Assembly: GCA_963682055.1 (NCBI GenBank) | Contig: OY821749.1 | Span: 31,999,631 to 32,063,630, forward strand | Origin: Primula veris | Lineage: Eukaryota; Streptophyta; Magnoliopsida; Ericales; Primulaceae | Direction: 5' to 3' | DNA: 64,000 nucleotides | Shown: positions 46,478 through 58,837 of the stretch, one piece after another | How positions within the stretch are numbered: position 1 is the stretch's first letter | How the letters are laid out: every line of letters starts with the position of its first letter | Notes under the pieces: generated by a model | Database searches by the model: none | Told to the model about the DNA's origin: nothing | What the model saw: the letters and a program-made list of their open reading frames with translations, nothing else | Made by a program: the position numbers and the translations under genes

Positions 46478-49400
46478 TTAAATTTGAGGCAAAGGAACAA
46501 CTGCTTCAAAAGCTTCAACTAACATAGAAACACGTCTTTTCCTATCGGGAGCCAATTTAGTCACTGCGTGTTGAACCGCATAATCCAACATCCACTCCTC
46601 GGCTTTTTTCCTTTCACCTAATAATCGACGCTTCAGATCGATTTTCTCATCTTCACGTCCCGGATCCAACGGTAGATGACGTGGTGCTCGTGGTTCCAAT
46701 TTCCTTGCCTTTTCAAGTGCTTTGATTGACCTCTTCATGAGAATCAATTTCTTCAACTTGTCCCAGTTTTTTGGTTTTTTCTCTTCTAAAAGATCTTGAT
46801 CAAGTGATACATCACTACCAATAGATACAGTATCAGACGAGTCATCTTGAATATCGGGTACGAGGATCTCATCAATCGCATCTTTCACAAGCTTAACAGC
46901 ATCACTCTTGCTAAATTCAAGAGACGGGTTTCCATTACCCTTATTTTGATCAACATTCGGATTTTCATCTTCGACTTTTACAGCGATATCGGATACCACG
47001 TGCTGGCAAAGAAGATGCCACATCTTCATGTGTTTCTGTTTATTGAATTGGGTGTTTGCTAATTTTCCAGTGCTACTAAATCCAAGTATTCTCGTATCGC
47101 TTTCTCGGGAAGCTATAGAATCGTCAAATGAGTTGCAACCCAAACCATTAAGCTTTGTATCTTTAAACGGAGACGGAGACGGAGATACAGCCTTTCATTA
47201 AATAAATAAAAAGTGATTTTTTTTTTACGTCAACATATCGTAAAGCAGAAAAATTCTATCATTAAGTGACTAGTGATATATCGAATTAATGGTCACACGG
47301 AAAGCTTAGTTTCTAAATTGTTGGTACTTGATAGGCCATACACTTTACTGAAGAGTTTCTTGAACCGACATATTGCTCAACAAACTGATTCCATTTTGAT
47401 AAGCATACACATTAGTAAACTGATATTTGATTGGCATCATGTTCAAGAAACTGATTTCATTTTTTAATAGGCGTAAAACCAACAGATCTTGAATATGAAT
47501 ATGGAACGGGATGCAATACCGGTAAATACTGAAATAGGAATGTGAAAAGTTCCCACTTGCATCTTTACGGAAAAAAGTTTCAGAAAATGTTTCCTAATGA
47601 TTTTCCATAAAAATAAAGGAAATAATATCAACAGTAGAAGCAACGTAAAAGGTACGACTTACATCGAATTTTTCGACAGCTTTTGCAGAATCATCGTTCC
47701 CATCATCAATTTTCTCAGTGAAAACATTCTTCAATTTTTTTACACTTCCGGTACTTTTGAAATAGGGAATTATCACTGGACTCTTCATTTCTTCTGTTGG
47801 TGGGATAACTGTTTCAAATGCTTTTACTAATAGTTCTACTTTTTTCTTCTGTTTAGGTGCCAGCTCACTAACAACCTTACGCAAGGCATAATCGAGCATC
47901 CACTCTTCAGCGTTTCTCTTCCCATTCATCATTTGATTCCTTAATCGAACCTTTTCACTTTCATGATCAATCTTAAGTGGCAAAAGATTTGGCCTTTTTG
48001 GGTTGAAATCTTTTACTTTTTCGAGTGCCTTAACAAACCTTTGTAAAAGAATCCATTTCTTGAGGTTACTCCACCTCTTGGGTGCTTGCTTTTCGGCTTT
48101 CTTTTCTATTTTCGCTTCATCTTTTTCCATTTCTAATTTTGTTTTTTGAGTCCCTTCTTGGGTTAAGGACATATCATAAATAACTTTATTATTGCTATAA
48201 TGTGTAAAATCTTCTTTGGCAGAACCAATGGAGTTGAATATCTGAGATCCCCAATCTTCTTCTTGTTTTTTTTCTATACAATCTTGTTCAGAAGCAGTTT
48301 CGCTAGTAGTCGATTGGTCGTCTTGAACTTCGGGGAGAAGAATTTTTTCAATTGCCTCGCGGACCATTTTAATAGCGAAAACCTTTCGAAGCTCGATTTC
48401 TTGAGGTTCTATTTCGTCACATTCTGATATTAAATTTGAATTGAATGAATCCTCTTCACTTTCAGGTTTGTTTTCGGTTTTGTTCTCGTCGTCTAGGCCT
48501 GCTACCATCTGTTGATGTATCAAGTGCCACATGCTCATATTCTTAGGTTTTGTAAACTTGGCTTTGAACGCTCGCAGTGGATCATTTTCAGTTTGAGAAT
48601 CGATTGTCGGTGGTGCCTTGTCTATTTCCAACTGTTCACTAGTTGATTCTAAATAAAGTGATAGAAAGAAGAAGAAAAACTCAGGATATGCTCTCATAAT
48701 GTCATATAACTGAAATTAATCCTTTATCTGACCATCTGATGTTGTGTGATTGGATTTATAATTCTTAAGCGATTTCCTATAATTATTTGGTCAATTTTAG
48801 CACAAAGACGCAAAATACCAATCATCATGGATGTAATAAAAGTAACTACCTATTTAAACAAAACTACATATCCTCATCCTCGCGAATTTAATTCCATGAT
48901 TTTTAACACAAACATATTACTCGCATTAAAATTCTTACCATTGAGAGGGAATTCTCGTTCATTCAAGCTAACCATAGTCTCCAACGAGTCAATATCGTAA
49001 TTTTCAAGGTCTTTAGTAACAAGAACGTCTTCAGCCTTAGTAAATTGTTTTAACGTACCACTATCAGAAAATGAAGAATCATTGTTGTTAGCGACTGGTG
49101 ATTCTTTATTATCATCCTCATTTTGGTCGTTAATCACATCATCAACATCCTGAGATTGCATACTCGAGTTACATTCATTTCCTTCATTTGATTTTCCTTC
49201 CACAAGCACCTACAAAAGATTTTAAGACCAGAAATGTCAAAGACTTTTATTTACAGACCTTGCCATACAATGCTCAACGAACTGGAAGTCTGGAACCATA
49301 AATCATCAATTGTGGGTACATAAAGTAAATAAACTCACTTACATTTGATTCATCGCCATGATCGCCTTCATTCCTAATACTCTTGAGCTTAACAAATGAC

Positions 49401-50800
49401 AAAGGGCTTTGTTCACCATCAAACGATGGGACAACATTTTCAAATGCCTTAATAAGAAGCTCCACTTTTCTCTTCTGAGTCGGAGCAAGTTCACTAACAG
49501 CCTGTTGAAGTGCGTAATCTAGCATCCATTCTTCAGCACTTTTCTTCTTGTCCAGACCGTTACGCCGTAGGGACACTTTTTCGCCTTCTTTGTCGGACCC
49601 CAAAGATAAAATAGTTGGCTTTTTCGGATTGATTTTCCTCACTTTTTCAAGCTCCTTAACGAACCTTTTCAAGAGTATAAGTTTTTTCAAGTTACTCCAA
49701 CTCTTAGGGGCTATCTTTTTGGCGTGTTGTGGATCTTCACTAGGCTTTTGTTTCTGTAAAAGCTCTTGATCGGAAAGAGCATCGCTACAAATTGACAAAT
49801 CATCGGGTGGTTGGTCTGGTACTTCCGGAAGGAGAATTTTCTCAATCGCATCTCGTACCAATTTAGTGGCATAAACTTTTTGTGTCTCCAAATCTTGTCT
49901 TCTCGTCTCTATATCTTCAATATCCTTGTTTTTCATACCCGTTTTTTGTGTCTCCATTTCTTGATTATCCGGTCCTTCAGCTAAACCAGATACCATTTGC
50001 TGGTGTATTAGGTACCACATGCTCATCTGCTTCTTTTTCCCAACCCCGGGTCCATTGTTCTTCGCCAAGTCATCATATTCAATGGACTCGGACGACAATT
50101 CACCATTCTTATCTTCATCTCCTTTAGCTCCTTTCACCTTACCTATACTAGAGACACCTTTGCTATTTTTGCCCTTTTTTCGACCCTTCAAAACTTTCTC
50201 AACAACCATTTTCTTCTTTTTAATATCTTTTACCGAGCCACCAGCATTACTTTTTACACCCTTTTGGGTATTTAAAAAACGTCGCCTTTTCGATAATATC
50301 CGCTTTAAAGGGGGAGCGGAAGAATGACTATGTTTACCATGGAGTGAGCAATAGGTGTAAGTACAAACCCTTAAAGCCGAAACCTTCTCTGTATCTCTCT
50401 CCTCAGGCTCAACCTCAACAATAGGAACCCTCGAGTCCTTGAGAGCCGAAGAACAAGTTGCTCTAATTACACTTTCGCCCTCGTATACTTTATCACAAAT
50501 GCCCTTCTTAGGCTTACTCATCAAAATCCTCAAGGTTCTCAAACTAGTGTTCCGTTTAAAATTAGGACTAAACTTCGATTTCATATTTAACGAAACGGAT
50601 TTCTTATCATCAAAGCTAACACTACTAGATTCGTAGTCGGTGAGATCACTTACTAGAAGATTCATCTTTTTCTTTTCTGAAGAAGTTGTGGCTTTCAAGT
50701 AATTAGGATTCGATCTCGGGTTCTTCAATCTCTCTATTTCCTCACAAGACGAACTCGACCCATTAGCCGATGAGCTTGTTGAAGCCCTGTCTGCTTCCAT
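46478..50800 (-). CDS. PICBP: PICBP-like calmodulin-binding protein with three calmodulin-binding domains
   Basis: This is a plant-specific calmodulin target of the pathogen-induced calmodulin-binding protein type. Four exons fit in phase: 50800-49343, 49209-48939, 48648-47663 and 47191-46478 (3,429 nt, about 1,142 aa). The CTYTYCSLHGKHSHSS segment and a basic KRRR patch lie in the first third. The calmodulin-binding domain (Pfam CaM_binding) occurs three times: PKSWSNLKKLILLKRFVKEL (about residues 360-455), PKRWSNLKKWILLQRFVKAL (about 770-865) and PKNWDKLKKLILMKRSIKAL (about 1045-1140). Each ends in an AEEWMLDYA...AFE.V. helix, and each of exons 1, 3 and 4 carries one. A conserved MSMWYLIHQQMVSGL motif precedes domains 1 and 2. 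The start is uncertain: ATG at 50800 is directly after CTCAACAG, which could be an acceptor. Confidence 0.88.
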
Positions 50801-53800
50801 TTCAATCTGTTGAGACAGTCAATCATCAAAAACTTGATACTTACACAATTACACAAATCTAGGAATTTTCTTCTTTTGTTTCACTCTTTTTTTGCAAAGT
50901 AAGCACTTTTCTAAACTTCTGAAAAAAAAACGATTTTTTTTCAACTAGGTATCGATTGGGTAGCAAAAAAAGGAACCTTTTTTCAACTTGGGTATATTTT
51001 GTGTAACCAAAAGTTGATTGTTTTTCAATTTGGTAATGAGAGAAATTCACTTAAAAAATAAAAAACTGAGTAAATGAAACTTGCCTGAGAAAATTTGGTG
51101 GATTTAAAGAAATTTGTAAATTGAAGTTGATTTGATTAAATTAGGTATTTACCAGTTTTGAAAATGGACTTGATTCTGATTTTTTTGATAGCTTCATTGA
51201 TCTTTTGCTTTGTTTCTCTTTTTTTTTAACTTTCATGAAAACAGTTTTTCCTATGAAAATAAATAAATAAACGTTTGGGTGTTTTATGATATAGATGAGA
51301 ATGAGATAACGATGTGAATTGAATTCTTCTTGAAATGGAAATTTATTTAAATGTGACTTGAAAAGTGTGAGATTTCAATAATGGTATGCAGTTGGACTAG
51401 GCTGCTTGTTTATTGAAAAAACTTGTGTAGTTGGAAAAATATTTATTTTGTTTTGCAAGCTAATAAATTATTGGATGAGATTTGAGTTGTGATTCTTTGA
51501 CTTGAACATTTATACTTAGCTGTATTGACCTGGCTTAGTCTTGACTAGGATTTTTTTGTTTTTTCTTAAATTATATATGTACTTAATGGGAACATCTTTA
51601 AATTTGGTAACTAGCATTTATTGTTTACTTACAAATTAACATGATAAAAGTCCTAAACTAGAAAATTTAATCTAGAGTTACTTACTTCAAAATCAATCTT
51701 TAAATTAATATGAATTTTACTAATCATATCATACTATTAATATAATTCAACTCAAGCATTTTGAGGCTGGCCAATTTTGACCAAAATTTCTAAAAATACT
51801 TTCACTCTAATATTGTAATTACTCTTGAATGTCATCACTCAATTGAAATACATAAATAACTTAAAAAATGTTATTTACCACACATTTATATTATAAACAA
51901 AATCGTTATGTGTATTTTTTATAAGAGTAAAGCATTGCGTTACTCTTTATATACGATTGTTAATTAATTATATTTAATCATTTGATATTTAAATTTAAAA
52001 AAAAATATTAAGTTTATTTGTCGGGATCATATATATGTCACTACGTATTGCACACACAACGTGTGGGGAACGATTACTAGTATTTCATACGCTAGCCTCC
52101 AAATATACATAAAATTTTATAATTTGATAAATTAAAATATAAATATAAATATTCAACATAATAAAAATTCAATCTACTAAAAACTCAAATAAAAATATAC
52201 TAAAACTATAGTCGAGTCTAATCTAAATTTAAATATTAATTAAATTTTTTTTTATTAAATCTAAAAACTCAATCTACTGAAAAGTCAAATAAAAATACAA
52301 TAGAATCCTAGTTGATCATACCCTAAATTTAAATATTAGTTAAAAAAAAAAATGTTAAATATAAAAACTCAACCCACTAAAAACCCAAATAAAAATATAC
52401 TACAATCCTAGTTGAGTCTACCCTAAATTTAAATATTAATTAAAAATAAAAATAAAATTATTAAATCTAGTATTAATAACAATCAAAATATTTGATGAGC
52501 TGGATATGCCAATATGACACATCAACGGATTGATTTTTTTGGATATAAAAAATATGCAATGAAAAAGCATTTTACTTTAATTTATTATAACATGTAGTTT
52601 GATAATTTAAAAACGCAAGTTTTATATATTGTCATAAGATACATGTAACCATTCAAGTCTTTTTATATGCATTTTTTAATAACATCCCCAAATGTAAGTG
52701 TCACTGTATCAGTACACCGACCTTTACAAATTACAATTAAGAATTAATAGTTTAATGACTCTTGTTTATACCAAGTTTTTTTCGTCATTATAGTTTTAAT
52801 TCGTATTCGAACATTTTAATACCATATTGTAATACTATTCATTACGAAAAACTTGAACATATGATGGAGTTGTAGATAGACTCTTATCATCTCAAATCGA
52901 GATTTTATTTAGTAGAGGACAATATTAGCATGAATCACTTAAAATAATGAGCTTATACTTAAATAAACTTACATAAATACGGTTCATATCGATTTAATCG
53001 CTCGGAGGACTTCATAATCGTCGGAGTATTCAACTCTTTCACTGTTTATCGAGTTAGAAAGACCACTGTTGCTATTAATCAATAGGAATCAAATACAGTT
53101 CTTACTTAAGTGAGGTTTTTGTTTAAAATGTCAATCCATAAACCTTTAGGCTTAAGCGCCTACTAAAATTTGGAAAAGTATTATCTTATCAACACTACAT
53201 TTATTTTTGGTGTCAAACATAATATACTATATTTTTGTATGTTTTTGTATTATGAAATTAGCGCCACTTGTGGGGAAACAAAAAAGATCCAATCATGAAT
53301 ATGTGACATTTGTTTTTTCTCATTAGTTATTAAAACAGACCCCATACAGGAAAACGCGTATCATCAATAATTTCAACCTTCAACCAACAAGCAAAGAAAA
53401 TAGAGTTAGAAATAAAAGCTCCGTTTTTGGTACCACAAAGGGAAGTGATCGAGAGACGAGAGCTACGGAAAGTCAATAAGTGAGCATAGGGAGTTACGGC
53501 ACCGCTTATAATCGTAAATATTTTACTTTCTGACATGCATACGTTCTTACTAAAATTTGTTGAAAATAGAAATTTTCTACCACTTAACAAATAACCCAGT
53601 ATAGCATTAGCTAGTAGCTGCAAGAGATTGGAACTCAAAACTCGTAGAGGAGATGTAAAAGAATCTAAGAGGACGAGAACGACGATTACTAAAAGGGCAA
53701 GTCTTCAAGTAAAAGAACTGATAAAAAAGCATACGGCCTTGCTTAATATGAAATTTAAACGCTCGTCCCCTTCCAAACTGATAGATAAATATCCACTTTA

Positions 53801-53998
53801 TTGAGCTAAAGAGTAGAAAGGTAAAGATGTTAGATTGTTATCACCAATCTTTTAAAAAAAATCGCAAAACAAATAGAATTTCAGTAACATGACAGCGTCC
53901 AAACAGGTGCTAAAACTTAAAAGTTACATATGCAACGGTGACGAAATAACGAGATTAGAAATGGAAAACTAAAGAACAACTTAAATACCGTTGTCAGA
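50801..53998. other. Intergenic, repeat-rich, no gene seen
   Basis: This holds the PICBP upstream region, a 100-bp repeat array (52150-52470) and AT-rich DNA. GCACACACAACGTGTGGGG followed by ATTACTAGT at about 52052-52081 resembles a Helitron 3' end. A 102-codon minus-strand ORF at 53330-53638 has no recognisable domain and probably lies in the F-box gene's 3' flank. Confidence 0.55.
52150..52470. repeat. 100-bp tandem repeat, three copies
   Basis: CTAAATTTAAATATTA recurs at 52223, 52323 and 52423. It is the reverse complement of the two-copy array at 3046-3250, with homology continuing to about 52600. Confidence 0.8.
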
Positions 53999-55219
53999 TC
54001 AGAGATTACGTCGCATCTTCGGTCGAACAACTTTGATATATACGCCTGCACTAGCTGCCATACCCTTGAGCGAAACCAAACTAGGAACGAAAAATAGAAT
54101 ATTATGAGAAAAAACTTTCCCCACAGGCAAATGTCTAGTTCTTCTATTGTGAAGATTGCAAGCAATCGGGTAATAATATCCATCATGCTTAATAATCAAG
54201 TCCCCATTGTCTAAAAAATTAATCACATGATAAGCCATATAATCTCGCAATATGGAGATGGTAATGAGGTCAATGGTAAACTCTTTAGTCCAACGACCCT
54301 CCTTCGCATTATCATCGTCATGATAATCTTTCTTCATCACGAAAGCTTCGAATCGTACTCCAATGCAATAGCTGAAACATAATATTCCACCCAACAACCC
54401 AATTTTAACATATTTACTATCCTTGAGAGCATCTTGGTTAAAGTGCGCCGGTGGAGGTATATATGAGAACTTCTCCGTTTCCAAGTCAAATGAACAAATA
54501 ATGTCTGATATAATAAAACTTTCGGTGATCCAATAAAGGTTTCCATCTAAAGAACAGTGACGGAGACAAAGAGGATTTCGAGGAAACGGCAATTTACCTA
54601 TCTCTCTCCAACTGCTGCTTGTGCCGCCAAATGTAAATGTCGAGCAATCAGTTGTGTCAAATCGAATGATCTTGTATTGCTTACTCTTCGGACAAAAACC
54701 AAAGGCAACATGTTTACAGAACAGGGTGGACCGCGTATGTGATGGAAGAGCCCAAAATTCACCAAGAATTGGATTGCAAATGTAGTAAGTGTCTCTTTCC
54801 ATGTGACAGCTTCTATAGCATAGAAGGAGCAACCCGTTACATGAATCTATCAAATTGTGAAAAGAGTCATATTTTTTAGATACAATATCACGCATATTCA
54901 CTGTTTGGAAAGGCCGGTAAACATCATGATCGTTGTAGATTAACAACAAATCAGAACCATAAACTGTGTCTTGAATAGCCATGCCATGTTCATAATTGGG
55001 TGCTCTTGTAAGGTGGAGTTCAACAAAATGAGGATCGGTGAGAATCTTTACGAATGTTTTGCATACACATTTGCACCTGAGGATAGCTTGCACATTGAGC
55101 CTCAAAAGTATATCAAACATTACATCTAAAGGTAACTCTAGAATACCACAACGCTTTACTTCTTTTTCTGTTCGGCGTCTTCCTCTATCTGCTTCTTCCA
55201 AAACTTTGCATCTTTTCAT
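53999..55219 (-). CDS. F-box protein with F-box-associated domain
   Basis: Probable substrate receptor of an SCF ubiquitin ligase. The F-box near the N terminus (about residues 25-70) includes LELPLDVMFDILLRLNVQAI, CKCVCKTF and LTDPHFVELHL, and binds SKP1/ASK proteins. An F-box-associated (FBA) domain follows: LIDSCNGLLLLC, ICNPILGEFWALP, VAFGFCPKSKQYKIIRF, SWREIG, DGNLYWI, SFDLETEKFSYIPPP. The frame opens upstream to 55267. I place the start at 55219 (MKRCKVL), giving 406 aa, because CACATGCAG just before 55231 looks like an acceptor and earlier residues are not F-box-like. An upstream coding exon cannot be excluded. The substrate cannot be told; this family is large and fast-evolving. Confidence 0.85.
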   Translation of the reverse strand: MKRCKVLEEADRGRRRTEKEVKRCGILELPLDVMFDILLRLNVQAILRCKCVCKTFVKILTDPHFVELHLTRAPNYEHGMAIQDTVYGSDLLLIYNDHDVYRPFQTVNMRDIVSKKYDSFHNLIDSCNGLLLLCYRSCHMERDTYYICNPILGEFWALPSHTRSTLFCKHVAFGFCPKSKQYKIIRFDTTDCSTFTFGGTSSSWREIGKLPFPRNPLCLRHCSLDGNLYWITESFIISDIICSFDLETEKFSYIPPPAHFNQDALKDSKYVKIGLLGGILCFSYCIGVRFEAFVMKKDYHDDDNAKEGRWTKEFTIDLITISILRDYMAYHVINFLDNGDLIIKHDGYYYPIACNLHNRRTRHLPVGKVFSHNILFFVPSLVSLKGMAASAGVYIKVVRPKMRRNL

Positions 55220-55267
55220 ATCTGGTTCTACCTGCATGTGATGAATACCAGAACAAAAAAAAAACAA

Positions 55268-56305
55268 AATGTGAGAGGCTCGACTACTTCAACAAGGAAA
55301 GAGTTGAGCAATCTCTAAAATAAGGTGGCAAATACCTGTTGCCAGTGGCGGATACAGGATTTTGGTTCAGAGGGACACGTTTCACAAAATAAGAAAATAT
55401 AAATTCAGCTTTCACAAAGGTGTTATTCATATTCATCGAAGATATAAAGTTCAAACCTATTCTAGAAAGAAAAATGAAACCACTTAAAAGGTTGATGCAA
55501 AGTCAAGTTCCAAAAAGGCGATGGCTTTCTCAATTTCATCAGATGAAAACCTTGTTGTTACACGAACCCCTTCGTAAAGCTTACTAATGTAAGATTACAT
55601 GTTCATAACTCCAACAAACAACAAAACCTACAAGTGAAATAGGTAACAAATAGGAGCACCGCTACTAACCAAAAAAATCGACATTTGCAGCTTTTTACTA
55701 ACAGTTGGTGTGCATACCAGAACAAAAAAAAGTATATACTCTCTACGTCCCGAAATAAGCTTCGAAAACTGTGATATTAAATAAGTTGAACCAATTGCAC
55801 TTAATATTCAACAAAAAAGCATAAAAGATCAAAATTTTCAAACAAAGACTATTTCTTACTTCAAATTCAAGATTGTGATTGTAAATTTGATATGTTTTAA
55901 CTACCAACAATAGATATATTTCAAAAAATAAAAGTGATTATCTGCTAAAAAAAAGTAAAGTTGACACTTATTTGAGACGTCAAAGCATGACACTTATTTC
56001 GATACCCAAGTATTATATCATTATATTATAATAAGCAAACCCAAATCAAATGAGACTGTCCAGTTTAGTCATTTTTTTCCGAAAATACCCCTACACCTTT
56101 ATACTAATTACAATAATACCATACTCCCATAAAAATATAAAAAGTAAACACTAATAAAACTATTTATCAATCTTTAACAATAAAATATTCTTTTAAATCT
56201 TAAAATATGTTTTTTTTTTATTATCCACATATTTATATCATAAATATGCATAACCCAAGTCAAACTGTCCATGCCGCACACGTAACGAATGAGCCACGAG
56301 TACTA

Positions 56306-56342
<37 letters not shown>

Positions 56343-58837
56343 CATCACTTTTTCTTTCTGGGTTTTACTTGTGAACAAGAGAAAAAGTGAGAAACAGTCA
56401 ATGAAATAAACTAAATCACTCCTGGTTAAAAACACTCTTTTTTTTTATATATATATTTTCCTCACAGGACTTTTCACACACACTTGGTGTGTATGCTAGA
56501 AAACAGAATAAATAAAATAGAACAAATATGAAAGGGAGAGAGGGGGACCTTTTTCCTTTTAAATATATGAAAGCCAAATGGGTATAGATGTAGTTTTACA
56601 TTATTATTTTTCTAACCAATATGTTTTGGGTAGTTCTTAATTTCTTTTATTCCCTTTTTAAAAAACCGGCGATAGAACTCTCGCAAGTGTAGTGTAAGAT
56701 CGGACAAATAAGGAAGAAATTAAAATTCTTAGTACGACTTAGCCATCGTGACCTTTAGGCCGAACCCGGCTCTCCACATCATCAAGTTATCAACACAATA
56801 TATCCCGTAAAATTGTGAACCTAAATATCCAAATTGTCTATATATCTAACAACATGAGAGTTGTCGAAAAGAAAGAGTAAGAGAAACAGTAAAAAAAACG
56901 TTGTTTCACTAAAATACATATATAAAACCTTATTTTTAAGTTTGGTTTTTTTTAATTGTTATATTTAACGTTTTAGGAGTTAAAATAATAGAATTGCATT
57001 TTATTTTGCTATATTATGATCGGTTTAGATTTTCTTAATTTGTTATGCATTTTCTTCCCGTAATTGTTATTAAAATTTTCTCCCATAGAGTTCAATGGTC
57101 ATACATAGTGACTCACTACATCCGCGTAATTGCCTATGACTAACCGTGGATATAAGCTAATGTGGAAGCGGTGTAAATTGTTAGTACATGGTATATTAAA
57201 AACGTAACAATGTGTTAAATAGAATTTTTGTACAAAGTATGACTAAACATATGATTTTATTTGCTTAAGGTGGTTAAATACCAGATATCAAATAGGGTTT
57301 CATTATCAATGTTCTAAACGTCACAAGACGAGTTCTAAGTTGAAATAACCTTACACCTAATTTCGCTTAATCACTGTTTAATCAACTAATCACCGATGCT
57401 CGCCTATCATCCATACTCCGCCTAATTTCCGTCTAGGCTCGACTTTTTAGAACATAGTTTTGCTTCTCATTGGTCAAGTATAAAATAGTACCGATAACAA
57501 ATGTGTTAGTACAAAGAATCCTAAGTACCAAATAGAACATAGTCCAAACAATACAAACCATCAAAGTAAACTGCCACCTGTTCACCAACCAGAATTTTCA
57601 GTTATTTCACAAAATTCCATTATAAAAACCAAAATAAATAAATAAAATCATAACTTAACCCAAAAAAAAACAAAAAAATTTACATCCATTTTTATTTTCC
57701 AGTTTTTTTATTTGTTTTGGATGAGGGAGAAGACACTTGCTCTGCTCCCTTATCCTTAAATCAAATTTAAATAAATAAAAAACACTAAACAATTATAATA
57801 ATATTATTCACACTCCCTTTCAATAATAATAATATTATTATTATAATCTTTATTATTGTATGTATATGAGACGTCACCGTAAAGAAATCTTTATCTATAA
57901 TCCAAAATCCAATCTTTTTTCCCATTTCCCAATATTATTGACTCATAATAATTTTGACCCATGATTTCTCTCTCTGTATTTATTTACTTTGTTTTTATTC
58001 AAAGATTTGAATTCCAATTGGGTTTCTAATTCGGTGGTGATACAAATTTGAAAGAAAAAAATAAGATTCTAAATTGGTGGGTCTTTTTTTATTATTAAAG
58101 ACCCTTGTTTTGGCACCTTGAGATTAGTATTTTCTCTGTTTTTTTGCTCCTATTGGTGTTATTTCACTAGTATAAATGTGGGTTTTTATTGTTGGTCATT
58201 TTTAGTATTTATGTGTTTGCTTGTTTGAGTTAAATATATTCATTTAGCTTGTTTTGGGAGGTGGGTTTTGAAACATTAGTTGTATTTCTTCTTAAATTTG
58301 TTGAAAAATCTCTGCTATATACACAAATTAGATTATTTATTAGGGATTTTTTTTTGTTATGATTTAAATAAATCTTGATTGATCTGATAATATAATCAAC
58401 TTGTTGTTTTTTGGGTGGGAATAGAAAGTGTAGTTTAATTTCTTGGTAATTTGTTGAAAATCTCAAATCGGAGTGAAAATAATATATAAAAAAATCATGA
58501 TTTTAGCTTATCTTGAAAGTTTTGTTTTTTTGAAGATTACTTATCTTAAAAGTTGTATATAATTACTGAGTTGAGCTGATTATTTTATCATTTTGCTGAT
58601 TTTAGGGGTGGGTATTGAATCCCTATGTGACTTTCTTCTCAATTTGTCGAAAAATCTCGCCTTTTTGCTGGAAACAATTAACTTAATAGCAAAAATTTCG
58701 TGTTCGTTGATTACGAACACTGGAAATTAGAGAAGGGTAAATTAGACCAGATAACTGGACTATAATTCAAATTAACGGCTTTTGAATTTCACAGCTGATA
58801 ATTGGTTAATCTGAATTTTAAGCCTAGTTGTTAAGAA
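55268..58837. other. Spacer between F-box gene and SDP1; SDP1 promoter and leader
   Basis: No coding similarity was recognised. The two genes point away from each other, so both promoters lie here. It contains a (TA)n tract at 56306-56342, a Helitron-like end (GAGTACTAGT near 56300), a short interspersed repeat at 57309-57467 and T-rich leader sequence before 58838. Confidence 0.55.
57309..57467 (+). repeat. Short interspersed repeat with TGTTCTAAA...TTTAGAACA ends
   Basis: The ends TGTTCTAAACG and CTTTTTAGAACA are inverted copies of each other. The right half (CTAATTTCCGTCTAGG) matches the element at 3905-3998 in the same orientation. It is probably a degraded MITE or SINE family. Confidence 0.5.

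Noticed and set aside
53330..53638. 102-codon minus-strand ORF
   Set aside because: It has no recognisable domain or splice context and lies in the F-box gene's downstream spacer; composition is like the surroundings.
53917..54186. 89-codon ORF overlapping the F-box gene
   Set aside because: It is a shadow frame of the F-box coding sequence and its 3' end.
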